Source of the DNA: Pegea sp. RAD2-039
Lineage: Eukaryota > Chordata > Thaliacea > Salpida > Salpidae
Length of the DNA: 64,000 nucleotides
Direction: 5' to 3'
NCBI GenBank assembly: GCA_034620365.1
Contig: JAQGEQ010000110.1
Location: 124,001-188,000 of the forward strand
Shown: piece by piece, positions 30,277-44,000 of the stretch
Position numbering within the stretch: position 1 is the stretch's first letter
Layout: each line of letters starts with the position of its first letter
The notes under the pieces: model-generated
What the model was told of the DNA's origin: nothing
Seen by the model: the letters and a program-made list of their open reading frames with translations, nothing else
The model's database searches: none
Program-made: the position numbers and the translations under genes

Positions 30277-33200
30277 CTGAAAACGAAGAATAAAGTTGTT
30301 AGTAGTGTACTAGAAACCATTTGATAAAAGTTTCAATTAAGAAAATTATTTATTTGATTATTTTAAGTTTAATGTTATTTTATATTCTTTTAAGCATGAA
30401 TCAAATTGTTAAAAACATAAAATTATAACTAACCTTTAACTTAATGAGTTAAACAGTTTTTAATAATAAACTAAATAATGAAAACTATTTCAAATATAAT
30501 TCTGAAAAAAAGTATTAAATAATCATATCTAGAATTAACAAGATGTATGATTTTGAACTTTAAATCTATCTCTAAATGAAAAGCAAGATGTCATGTAAGA
30601 AAATGTTATTATAAATAAAAAGGTCAGATAATGACCATATATGTATATAGAAGAATAATTATGAAGATTACATCTAATTTGAGACTTATAATTTATTGTT
30701 TACTTATTTTCAAGCAAGTAATATGAAAACAGATGATTATAAAATTATGATTATTATCTTATTATTGAATACTATTAGTATAAATAAAAAATGTGCAATT
30801 AATACTCATCTAAATCCAAAAACAATATAGCATTGCATCTATAGCCTAAATTTATTAAAATGACAATTACAAGCTAACTAAATAATTAAATTTAAACTTA
30901 AATAAAAAACCATCTCAAAATTTATTCTACATAAAGAATACAGAATAATAAAATATAAATAGATTTTCAAGTGATTCAAGTATAGATATTTTAAGTAATT
31001 ATAAATGTAATAGCAACAAATATTTTTGTTTATTAAACTATTGATAAAATAATCTAATTTATAAACTTATTATTTCCAAACAAAATAAAAGTAAATACAA
31101 CATCTGAAAAAATTTTTTTTATTTCTTTTAAGATTAATGAAATAATAACTTAAAATTTTACATTTAAATAAATAAAATAAATAAACGAAAGAATAAAACA
31201 GAAAAATAATCTCATAATAGAATATGACATCTATCAAGTTATCAAATGCATCCTTTAAATAGTCATATTAAAAAGTATTTCAAAATAAACCCTAAATCAA
31301 AAATAACGCGATTTGCTATTTATTTATCCGAAATTGAATGCTTGTAGTTTTGATAGGAAGTAAATACAGCATGTCGAGTCATGAATAAAAGTACAGCAAC
31401 AAAGTTGACTTCAATTAGCAAATACTTTTTCTACTACATCTCATAATACCAAAAACTACTTCTTTTGCTAAAGTTCTTTTGAAAGTTGGTTTAGCAGAAT
31501 TTCATCTGATATTTTTCTATCGAAATATATATATGTAAATGATAGAATATATAGAAGTTTGAGTAAAATCTTTTATAACTATAATTTTTATCATTTGAAA
31601 TTGTTCAAATTTATTGAGAGACATAAAATTTTATTTAAAAATCACTAATTTATCTTATTCTATCCAAATTATGCAATCTTCCAAAAATAAGCTTTAAACT
31701 ATATTCAAGCTCATCTAAGAAAACAACAATTCGGCAAACACTAATTAGATATCAGAAGTAGATAAAAAATTGAATTTTACAAAAGTTACAAAAAAGAAAT
31801 AATTAAACTGCTGTATTCTATAAAAATGAATGCATCTTTGAATGATTTCGTATTAGAGAGCTACTAAAATTCTTTCTAAATCTAATAATAAACAAAAATC
31901 TTAAACTTTTGTTAAAATTTATTAGTTTTTTTCTTAACTAAAATATCATTCAAAATAGTTTCATCAAATTGAATCACAGTTAATATTCTTGCAATAAATC
32001 TTTTTATCATTTTAATTCTTTAAAAGTGTAAAACATGAATAAGCTAATGGTGCTTATGACTAGTTCCAAACTCTTTTGATAAGTTATTTTAGTAGTATAA
32101 CTGTAAAATTCAAATTTTTAAAATCTCAAAAAGACTAATTAGATACTTTTTTATATCTGCCTGTTTTTTTTAGATTTAGGTATTAAGTATGTTTGGCTAA
32201 AATAGATTTTTGAGAAAATTAAACTAGAAGACGGTTAACAGCTTTCAGCTATTTTCAGCAGACTAAAATTTAAAATCTAGATATTATCATTGATCGAATA
32301 ATTTGAATTATTTGAAGTTTTTCTACTTTTTCTGATTCTTACTATATTTTTTGCTTTAGATTGCAAGATGTAAATGATAAGAACATTTTACAGAAATACT
32401 ATCAACTGTTCTTTGACAACTTATAAATCTAAATTGCTTTTTAGTCTTCTTCTCTTAGCAACGCATTTTGTTTATATTAGAAATCAAGATTTGTTCTTAA
32501 ATATTTAGAAATCTTGAAATATCAGGTAGGAAGTTAGTTCAGTCTGCATCTTGATGAGCAAGACTCCAATTTTTGATCTATAGCAATTATGTCGCTGTGA
32601 AGTATATTTCAGAGATAGATTTTATATTTGATATTTAGTGGTACTAAGATTTAGTCTCTTCTGAAAAGACTTGGTAATAATGAGAAAGTTTATAATACTT
32701 GACCATATCTAACTTTTAACAAGTCTTAGAAATCACTAAAAAAATTTGGAGCCAAGCGATTGATCCCTTGTGAAGACTTGTTGTATAAGAAAAACTCATA
32801 TTTATCAAGCTGTGAATACAGTTTGCATGACTTAAAATCATGTTTAGTAAAAGTTTAAAGACATTTTTGTTGATATCCATAAATGTGACATAGACATGAT
32901 CAAGTACATGTAAGATGTTCTCCTGAAGAATTAATCAATTATCTTTTGTTTTTTATAAAGATTTAAACGATAAGATTGTATAACTTGTTGTTTACATCCT
33001 ATATACTTGTATCAGCAGTTTTTATCTCAAACTGAAGAATATAGTTATATACTATAGTATTGTTAAAGCAGTAGATAAAAAACCGGATATATGCTTATGA
33101 AAGTGTGCTTCAAGTGTTATAAAAGTTAATGAAAAACTTAAACGTCAAACTAACAGATACTCTGTAATTTGTTTTATGCAGAAATAAATACAATCAACAT

Positions 33201-36200
33201 CAAACATAATGTAATTGTCATTTACATTTCTAGAATTGATTAACTTAAACAAGACAAAATTGTTTGGTAAAAAAAATCAATATTTTGTTGAAATTTATAT
33301 TCATAATTCGATTAAATCTAACTATATTATAAATTCAAATCTAAAAATAAAGAACTCTTTGTTTCATTTTCTTATAAATCTTAAATGAAAAATAAAATAT
33401 AGGAAATAAGTGAGACTAGGAGTAAACATTTTCAAGTTGTCTGTCATTTGATTTTATGTGCAGTTCGTCTATAATTACCTGTCTAGACATTGACATCAAT
33501 TTCAAAGTTTTACCTGAAAACTTTTATCAAACAAATCTTCTAATCAAAGACGAATTGATTGTTTTTGTTATGTGATAGCAAGTAGCATGTATGCCTAAAG
33601 CTTTACTTTATCATTTCGTGTGAGACTTAGATAAATAAGTAAAAATGGTAAAGATTGTTGCGTATCATCAATTTATGAAATCAAAAGCTTCTCAGCTGTT
33701 TTTATATACTATCTACCTAATTTACTTTTTGTATATTTTTATTTAAACTTTTTTTTTATGTAATAAATCATTCATTTTAAGAACCATATTAGAATATTTT
33801 TAGTGGAAATATTATGTTTGTTTCATGCAAACCAAAGTACTACCCTAAATGATTTTGAAACCATTAATCTTATATTGTGTGATTGGTTTTACTTCTTGTA
33901 AACATAACTTGAAATATTCTCATGTTACTATTTTGTCTTTTACAAAATCGGTTTTACCAGTTCATATAAATTTCATCTTCAATTTTGAACAATTAAACAA
34001 ACAAATGGTTCGGAAAGTCCAACGAAAAGTTGAGATGTTTTCGAAAATTTGTAGATTACAATAGATAAGTCTTTTGTTTAGATCTATGTTTATTATAATG
34101 TTATAAACAGTTTTTTTTTCTGTTAGAGCAGCTTACGTTTAGATTAAGATTAAAATAAACTATAATTTTGTATTTCTTGGTTTTGTCACTATCAACTGAA
34201 TCTGGCTTAGCGGAAGTTGCTGCTTTCATACTTCTCGAAAATCTGTTATTCACTCATAAATCTGTTTCCGTTTTCAAGCAAAGTGAATTAATTAAGTGAA
34301 GCAACCTTATTAAACTTTTGTAATAACTTTATATATTTAACGTCCATTTTGATTTACATTGACAATTTGATTTTCATTTCAATACAATTAAATTTTGTGG
34401 AAACAAAATGATTAAATCAAGAAAATTAAATAAAACAATTTGTAGCTCTTATTTATTTGTCACATTTTTTTAAACTAGGGATAATTTATTGGGTGCTTTG
34501 AACTAAAATAGTTATATCTAATAATAGACATTAGATAAATAATTACAATTATATTCTTTTGGGCTAAATCATTTATTAAAACAGTTTATTATATTCAAAC
34601 TAAATATTTATAGAAAAATTATTTACTTTATTTTCTTACTGACCTATTTACTAAAGCGAAAAGCTGTTGAATAGGGTAAGCGACTTTGTGTAGTTTTGAA
34701 GGTACCATGAATCATATTTTAAAAATTCTGCTTTGATTCAACAAGCAGTGTGGGAAACAGAATCCTTTCAAAACTCTTGCAAGCCTCGAAATTTATCTTT
34801 TAGTAAACTAACCAAATGTGGAAGGGAACCAAGTAATATCCGTGACAAATACATCAAGTAATCAAATTTCAAACTGTTTTTTTTTTTAACTAAGAAGTAC
34901 TTTTTTATTTTCTTTGCTAGTTCTTAAATAAATTTAACTTATCAAAGATACGCACATCAAATGATAAATGATACCCTTTTTACGCATTTAGTTTTTATTG
35001 AAGAAAATTGAATCGTGAAAATAAAATGTTAAATATTTTTCTGTCTACTCATTTTAATTCTTAATTTTTCTAGAAGTGTCAAAATGTAGAAGAAGTAGAT
35101 AATTATCTCTAAACAATTTGTTGTCAATTGAAATCAAATTTTAAATCTGATTTAGAGAACTTTTATTGATTCTGGATTGTAGTTAATCATTTTTTAATCT
35201 ATGATGTGATTTTTTAGTTGATTGAATCTAAAAAATAATGATAAAATTTACTGCTTCAGCAAATATTATTTATTAAAAAACAAAACCACAAATCATTTTT
35301 ATATAATTATTCACAGGAAGAGAAACAAACTAATTATGTTTGTTTTGGACACTTGTTAAAAAAACAATTTTTTTTGACGCATTTGCTAAATGAAGTAGGT
35401 TGGTGTTACAGTCACGAGGTTTAGGTGGATTATTCGTAGAACTACTTCTAATAATTAAAAGAACTACTGATTCATCATCTTAATTGAAATAGATTAAACA
35501 ATTGGTGAGTTTTAAATTTCATAAGCTGCAAAATCTAATTCTCATGGAGTAATTGACTTGGTATGACCGATAATTGACCTTTGATGACGACAATAAACTG
35601 ATCAAAGAAGTTATTTAATTGATTTGCAGATGAAATATCAGTCTGAATTCAAAATCATTCAACCGTATCAAAACGCGATCGGATTTATTTTGACTCTTAA
35701 ATTTATATTTCTTGCTAAATTCTCCCCAAACAATTAATTCCTGTAAAGTGTTGATTTACGACAAGAGGAGGTGACGTCACGAGCTCGCTTATAGAGGACC
35801 TCCTGTATTGAGATTTGTGCAAGCAACTGATAATTACTTGGTGTATAGAACAAGAGGCCACTGTACTTTTTACACCAGAAGAGAAAAACTGTTCTTTCAT
35901 GTTTGCCAACTCGTTTTCTGGTTTGTGATTAGAGATTTTGATCAAATCAAGGTTTATGTTATAATAAAATTCTGCTGGGCTGCTTTTTAGATATTCATAA
36001 CATCCATTTATCAGAAGTAAGTTTTATAAAAAGATGCTTTTATTCAAGTAGTACCATCTTTGTTAGTACCTACTACTTTTGCTGCAGCAGTTTAGAAAAG
36101 AAATTTGAATTAAACATCTGCAAAAGGAGATTGTTATCTGAAAGCCATTGATCACTATAAAAAATTTACTAATAAAAATCTCTAACTGCAGACAGCTTTT

Positions 36201-39200
36201 TATATTAAACATCAAACTTTTAAATAGTTTTAAAACAAATGAAATTTTGCTTAAAAACTTCTTTTGTTCATCTTCTGAGTCAAAGGATCTTTATATTGGT
36301 TGTTTATGAAAGTGTGAATTGTTTAACATTTAGACAGCTGTGTGCAAACGTAATCACATATATTTTTTAGCATCATTTGTTTATATGTGCTAAACACAAT
36401 CGATAAACATACTTTAGAAATAAGTGTGTCACTGTTTTTTTGGTTTTATTATTATGTAAACTTGGGGATATGATATTTTTTATTGAATATTATGCTAAAG
36501 AAAGTGAGAGAGTGGTAGGTTTATATTAAACTTGATATACCTTCTGTTTTATTGCGCAGAATTACAAAGTAGAATTAGAAACGTTGTAATGCTGTAATAT
36601 ATTTAAGTAAGGTAAGCTTTTGATAAGGTAGAAAGTATTCAGTTCTTATATGATGACTCAGTTTTTCTTATGACTGTCAGACAGAAATTTTGTATCCAAC
36701 AGAGCTAAATGCCATCAAATATCCCAAAAAAAATTAGTCAGAGTATAAACATTGACAAATTACTGTGTTGCCATTTTAATGAGGCGGGCTTTCAAATGTT
36801 AAAACCTTGTTTTGATATTTAAATGAGATTTTGTGAATTCTTATCACTACTTGTGCTTTTGAGTCATCATATATTATTCGATTTTGTTTGGAGCAATTAT
36901 TCCACTTTTTCGTATAAAATAGCGTTTTGTTGATGGAACTCGTATAAGTAACTAATTCTTTATTATTTTAAGTTTTGTTGTCATAACTCTATCTGAGTTC
37001 ATATAACCTTTTTCTTTATCATTTTGATCATCTGATTTTAGATATGAATTCAATCAAACTAGAAAGATGTATTATTGTTGATATGATTTTAATTCTAGTT
37101 ATTATAAACTTTGTTATTCTTAAATTTGCTTATTTTTATCATGATTGATTTTCTATTGATTTCTTTTTGCTATATAAAAACTACAGATAAATTTTTAACA
37201 AACAGATATAATTTTATACCAAATAAGTAAATGTATTTTCATTTATTTATTCTTTATTTTGTATACATAAATAAGTACTGCTCAATGGATGTTGGTAGAA
37301 GAAAGAAAATTTTCTATAGGTGTTTTACATATTAAATTTCCATCTTATATTGAAAAGTAGCGAATTTTTTAATTTCTTTGAATATTTGCAACAATTGTTA
37401 TAAACATAAAACAATCGCTTTTAAATTCAAGAAAATTGAAACAGTTAATATATAAGGATTTATCTGTGATCACAAAGTCATAAGATTCTATTCATATCTT
37501 CCGATAATCATAAAAAAATCAATATATTTTGTCTCTGTTAAAAGAATTGTTCAATTTTACATAAGCACTATTTTCTTTTGTTTAAGTTATCTTTAAATAT
37601 ATAAATATTAAAAAAAAGTTTATTTTATTTCAGCTAGAATTAAGCACTTTCAAAATTTTTATAATTGCATAAAAATTTTAGTAAAAAGTTTCAAAATTTC
37701 TTTTAAGTAAACTTATTTCTATTTCATTCTATGTGTTTTTGACTTTCAGTTGAAGTTAAATCTTTATTTGTTGTAAACCTTAATGTTTTTCTATGAAATT
37801 ATTTTACAATTAGTCTAACTAATTGTAAGATAATTTCTAAAAAATTCAATTTCTCCAAAAGCTATAATAAATCAAACAGATATTAATTCATTCATCTTTT
37901 ATTTCGGATTCGATTATAGTTGTGGAAGACCTAATTCATTTTCCACTTCCTTTTTTGATCACATAATCAATAATTGTAATTTGCATTTATGCAGTTATTT
38001 AGTAGTAACTAAAATGGTCAAAATTTAACAACAAAAATATCAAGATTTAAACTGATGAAGTTAACTTTTCTCACGCCTTCATTACCATTTCAATCAGCTT
38101 ACTTCTATCTCACAAATTGATTTGAAGCCAAATTCGTACTCTTGCAAGTATTTTATCTTACTTGTAATTTGCATATATGTTAGAAGATTATCTTGCCTGT
38201 TTGTAATAAGCTAGATAATCTTTTTGTTTTGATGAATGATGTATTTATACCATTCAAATATGATTATAGTTATGATATAACTTTTCAAGTTAGTAAATTA
38301 TCATATTCGATATCTGTGTCTAAGTCTGTATACATTTATCTGTTATATCAAATCTAAGATTAACTTTTCTTAAATTCTATTTTTATTTTTAATACATAAG
38401 ATCTTAGAGGAAATATATCTTTTGAAATGTAGGTATGCACGGTAACAGATTACAAAATTGAAAAACTGTGCATAACTGATTGTTGTTACTTTAACACCAT
38501 GACGTAATCACACCGTTAAGCTTTGTATATAATGCCGCTTCTAGAAACTTTCTTTGAATATCTACACCGCGCTTGGACTGGTATAATTGCTTTGTATAGA
38601 TTCCCGCTGTCATTTTTTATGTTTTTATGTTGAAGGGGGTAACACCAGAAAATCTAATTGGTATTTATAACAGCTTAACACCTACAGCTTTCAGCCATTA
38701 CAACTTTAAACTGTTTAAATTTATAGAGAGTTTTTACATTTATAGACTTCAAGAAATTAATTTTTTTAATTTGATATAGGCATGTTTATAATATGCGAAC
38801 ATTTGAAGATAATCTTTAGTTGGTTGAGTTTTCTACAACGCCAATCTTTTCTAGATATTTAGATTTTTATCAACTTCGAGTTAAGTTTTATTTTTTGAAG
38901 GAATTAAAACTGATTAAGTAGAACAAGTTTGCGTTCAGATAAAACTCTATTCTACTAATTGTTGTGAAAAACTTCTTACAAAACTAAAATTTGACCTAAG
39001 CCATTGAAAGATAAAAGGTATTACATATTTTGTAATTTGTTTTATTTCAAAAGTCATTTACCTTGAAAAGCTAACTTAATTGACCTTAAATAAGTAGACT
39101 GAGAAAAATATCAGGTTACAGATCAGAGAGTTTAGCGTTTAATCAAACTTTTTTGCAGTTCTAGTCACTTGTCTTAAGCGAGAGTTTGTAGGTAAATACA

Positions 39201-40440
39201 ATTTCATTATCTCTATAAAAGGCTTTTTATAAACCATCTCGATAAAGTATTTTTTGCAAGGTTCAACTTGCCTTATTGTCACTTTTGATATTTGTTTAGT
39301 GACCTAATAATTCAGAAGTAGATGCTTTAAGATGCTTCTATTATCAATATACGCTTGCTTGCTCTAATTGTTTCAGCAAAAAGAAAAAAGGGAAAAAATC
39401 TCTCTGCGAAATATTAGTAGTACTCAGTCATTCTGAAATGAACAAGCTCTTATATAGAGCTCCACATGCACAGTTGTCTTTTTACTGTCGTTTTGTATTT
39501 GAAATAGAATATTAGAGTACATGCAGTAGATAGGAAAGACTTCTGAAGAATTATTTGCTTTAAATTTCTTTGAGTTAATTTCAATTATATATTAAGCAAA
39601 TTAGTTCGTCGTAATTTTGATGTTAATCTTAAGTTACAAATGTTTTTTACTTTAATTGAAGAGTTATTATCATGATTCATCTTTTTTATTCTTTATTAGT
39701 GAGATAATTTGTATATTTCAAAGCCCAGTTTGTTAGACTAAATGTTTTTGCTTCAAATCAAATTTTCTGATGATGTTTTCGATAAACATGAAATGCAAAT
39801 TAAACAGCTTCACAATGGAAGCAGTAACACTTAGTTGATCTTTTAATACATCTCAATCAGTTTTAACAAATTTGTATATTTAGTTTTTTCCACTACTTTT
39901 CTGATAAACAATTTCCTATGCTTTAATCCTTGTGACAATTAGCTTAATGTCATATTGAGTTTTCAATTAATTAGCTTTTCCCATATCGTCAGTAAAAACT
40001 CTTTACATATGTCTTTTCGCAATCATTTTTAGGTTATTTTTTCATTAAGTCATACCAAAAAATAATGAGCTGAAGTGGGTAAGGAGAAAGTAGTTTTTAA
40101 ATGATATAAGGAATGAATGAAGAAAAAAAGACATGAAATTTACGATTCTGTTAATTTGATGAGAGTTAGTTTGTATCTTTCGACTTAACCTAATAAATAA
40201 TCAGCTTTAAGTTAAAACCGCAGCTTTAACCGCTGTGAAACTGACAATTAAACGAAAACTTTTTATGTAATTACTTTTGTGATGTAAGGCTAAAGAAGAA
40301 AGACAGATATGCAAGTAAATATTTTCTTCTCGAAGAAACGATTATGCAACAAGTTATGATTGCCCCAGGGCACACTTTGATTCGTTTTTTAACGACCGTT
40401 TATGTCATTGAGTACATGGTTTTATGTCCAATGCGGTTTT
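30277..40440. other. Large AT-rich intergenic region
   Basis: About 10 kb between the bHLH-PAS gene and the BTB gene. It should hold the missing first exon(s) and promoter of the bHLH-PAS gene. I could not identify them. Items seen: one TGACGTCA at 35772-35779; a 20-bp-stem hairpin at 37795-37837; a TATA-like TATATAAT near 38526 with a heat-shock-element-like TTCTAGAAACTTTC at 38539-38552. No open frame here looks coding. Confidence 0.5.
37795..37837. repeat. Near-perfect 20-bp-stem hairpin
   Basis: GAAATTATTTTACAATTAGT, then CTA, then ACTAATTGTAAGATAATTTC. The arms pair over 20 bp with a single G-U wobble and a 3-nt loop. The stem is short for an animal microRNA precursor and the loop very tight, so a decayed inverted-repeat transposon or a cruciform-forming palindrome is likelier. 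Confidence 0.7.
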
Positions 40441-40469
40441 CATTTCTAGGTCCACAGCTCGAGTAGCGA

Positions 40470-40503
40470 TGACGTCACAAGTAATTTAGTCGCAGTATAT
40501 AAT
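40470..40503 (+). promoter_or_regulatory. CRE plus TATA box upstream of the BTB zinc-finger gene
   Basis: TGACGTCA at 40470-40477 is followed 18 bp later by TATATAAT at 40496-40503, about 600 bp upstream of the BTB gene ATG. An acceptor-like TTTTCTGTTTTCAG ends near 41034, which would fit a 5' UTR intron or trans-splicing. A standard CRE-TATA promoter layout; the transcription start is not determined. Confidence 0.5.
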
Positions 40504-41097
40504 GCGCATGATTAGAGATTGGTTTACAATCGAAGTAAAAAGATGCAAAAGGAAAGAAAAAGTAATTCGTTTGGGGACAGAGGTGTCGGTAAAACTATTT
40601 TTCACGCCTCACTGCGTTCGAAGCTTTCCTTAATGGGAATAACAAATTTCAGTCGAGCCTTTTTGTGGTGGTATTGAAAATGCAAGGCACAGTTACAGTC
40701 AGATGTGTTTTTTTGATAGCGTGTTTTGTACACACCACTGAAAAACAGATGTTTTATGTAATTTTATGTACCTGTTGTTGATTATAAACGTCAAAGTTCG
40801 CTAGGAAGCAGAGAATATAAAAAAGAGAAGTCACTCCGCATTAATTAAATAAATCTTAAGATGCCCATCATTCATTAGCTGTCTATCTGGAAACCTTAAA
40901 TTTGCCTAATTACTTATTATTCTCAGTAAAAATTTAGACAAATACATTTTTGCGTTCGTTGACAATTTGCTGGAATATTTTGAAAGTAACTTTAGTAGAA
41001 GCTGTTTTCTTTAACCGAATTTTTCTGTTTTCAGCAGAACATTATTTTTTTTATATATTTTTTATAAAAATAAGCAATTTAAGAGTGCAAGCTCGGT

Positions 41098-44000
41098 ATG
41101 GATGAAAAACAACTTGCCGTTTCGGACTCTCTGGAAGCCAACGAGAGCTTTAGGGAGCAACTATTTTCGTGGAGATCTACTGGGTACATGTGTGACATCA
41201 AGATAGTTACAAATGGAAGTGTATTTGATGTAAGACTTCATCTTTCAATTGTCTTCTTCTTTTTCTGATCATTTTGATATTTTTAGGCGCATGCGATGGT
41301 TATTTCTACTGGCAGCAAATATCTGGCGGATAAAATAGCGAGTCGCTCAACAAATGTAATCGAATTGGATGCTTCAAGTAGCGGCTTTGAGCCTATACTC
41401 GAATACATTTACACTGGGAAACTTTTCATCTCATCTGAAAACGTGTACGAGGTCTTCAAGTGCGCTGTAATTGTCAAGTTAGCAACTGTAAGTTCATCAT
41501 TTGATTGTAACTGTTAAAACAGAAGTTAATTTTTGATTCTAAGGTCGAAGAAAAGATTCGTGAAATGATTCTGAGTATGGTTAGTTCGGCTAGTTCGTTT
41601 GTTAATCCTAGCTTGTTAGGATGGACATTAAGATCATCATCATATGGTCAATCAATTAGGTATGCATCGATTTATTATGGTTGTTGACTAGACATTGAAA
41701 GTATTTGTAAAAAATAACAAATCAACAAAAAAAGGTTTCATCTCTTGTATTTTTCGAATTTTTTAGTAAATTGATCTACAAATTGCTTAATTCTATTTAT
41801 ATTCAAATTTTTCAGACCTCTAAACTATTTTCCTTCTAATCATTTATTCAACCCTGTATGGTTAGCAGCGATGCAAAGTCTTCCAAATGCAACTGCAAAT
41901 AATCTTTCAGCATTGAAAACATCCAAAGGAAATGATGGAACAGATCATGTTGATCCTGTTAGCTTACATATTATGCGACAATATGCAGCAGGTTAGCTGT
42001 GACCTTATTTTGATCTACAAACTTCCAGCTTGACATCACCTCTTCACTTAATTTTGTTCCATTTTCTATTTTTAAAATTCCATTTCTTTATTACAAGAGC
42101 TTCCAATCCACAAAACTCATTTGTTTACCGACCTTGGCAACAGAACCTTAAATCTCTAATCGAAATATTGTTTCTAATTCTTTGGACTTCTGTCAAATTC
42201 TAACAGCGCTTTCGCTGTTTCGCGCTTTTAATCAAAAAACTATTTTTCATCTGAAACTTTTATTCAACTTTTCGTCACTTGCAGGAAAACACGAAGAAGC
42301 TCGGAGTCATTCGGGAAACCGCGTTTCACCCGCTGTTTCTCAACAAAGTCCGGAGCAAGCTCATGTTGTGGATGAGAACATCGCAGATGAAACTAAATCG
42401 TCAGCGACCAGTTGTCATGACGACACGGAAGCTGCTTCAAGACTGCAATCGACAGAGCGCGAAAGCTGTAAGTCGCGTTTAATGACCCCCACTTACGTTT
42501 CAACTGATGACGTCATCGGTGATTTAGATAAAAAGGCTGAAGATGATCAGAATTTGGAAGAAAAGCGAACAAAGATGAAGCGAAGTCGAAACGACGATGA
42601 AGCTTCAAAACGGAAGCAACGAGTGACGAAGCCGTACGCGAGAAGCTTTGGTGCATCCGGTGTTGGACTTCCGAGCCAGTGGAGAAGCGAAGTCAACCTT
42701 GCAAGTAAGTGGGTTTGAAAGTAATTTCGGGAAAGTTACGCATGACTGAACATGCATGTTAGCACGCGGTTTAAATTAAAGGTCAAAGTTCGATTGATGA
42801 TATAGCTCAGTAGGGATAGATTCTTGTGATGTAGGTGAAGAAAAAGAGATAATTACGTCAGTTGCAAGTACTAGCTGTTGCTTCAATGTTTCAAAACAAA
42901 TTTTTGTTAAATTGCGGTAATATTGTGAAAAATATTTTTATACTTTAAATGTTTGAAAGCATTTTTAGGTATTAATAGGTTAAAGTAAGTGGAAATAATT
43001 AAATTAAAAGATTTCTGAACAACTTAAACCACAAAAACAGAATTGATATTTGTTTCTTGACAAATTAGTTGATATAAAAGTGACACAAAAGTTTAGTCAA
43101 CCTCTGAAATGATGAAATGATCTCACAGCTGTGAGATGTTTGTAAGATTTAATCATCATAAAAAATATTAGAAAACTTTTGAATTAAAATCGTCATTTTT
43201 ATTCCTAAGTTGTTAATTCTACAAATACTTCTGCTTCAATTTTCTTTGATATTTTGCTTTTCTGAAAAGCTTTTCTCCGATAAATTTAACTGGAAGCGGC
43301 GTATGATGATTAAAAAAAAAACTTTTATGAGATTTTATCTTAAACTGTATTTATAAAAATAGCTTCTGAACGAGGTTCTTTGATTAACTTTAGTTAAAAG
43401 TGCATTAAGTATCAAAAGATATGTGTTAAGATAAGGAATGCTTTAAGAATTTCAAAAGCTCAACAAATTACATTAAAGTTCTGCAAAAATCGTTGATAAT
43501 ATAATCAAACTGAACTTATAAACTAAAGGTTACTTGTTCTATGCTTTAAAGCTTGTTGGTGAAGTTTTTCGTGTTACTTTAATCGAATGAATCATGTAAT
43601 TGAATGGAATTCATGTTTACCGATATCATGCATAAGTTCTCATTTTTTCAACAACTGCTAGTTCTTCACAAATACTGTTTTTCGTTGGTTTTCTGCGAGA
43701 CAAATAGAATTCATTGACAGATTTGATGTTTATGATACATTTTCTCACTTCTTTCATAGACCATGGTTATCATGTTTAAAATATAATGTTTCCAATACGA
43801 CCTTGAAAAAATTGATTGCTTTATAGAAGTCAAACTTTATTGTTCGATTTAAGCAGTTCTATTGCCCTAGGCAGTTTGCCTATATAATTGTTATTTTGTC
43901 ATACATTTTTGTTGTTCCTTTTAATTACTTGTTCCAAAGAATTTTTGTCAGCATTTTAATGTTCTGTCTAGGAATGTGTTTTTGTTCGCTCTACAAGGTC

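Noticed and set aside
37795..37837. microRNA precursor
   Set aside because: Stem of 20 bp and 3-nt loop are too small for a standard animal precursor.
38526..38552. Heat-shock promoter (TATA plus TTCTAGAAACTTTC)
   Set aside because: The heat-shock-like element is downstream of the TATA word and no gene follows it.
42801..42820. Intact tRNA gene at the ATAGCTCAGTAGGGATAGA word
   Set aside because: Only a D-arm-like half is present; no anticodon or T-arm follows.
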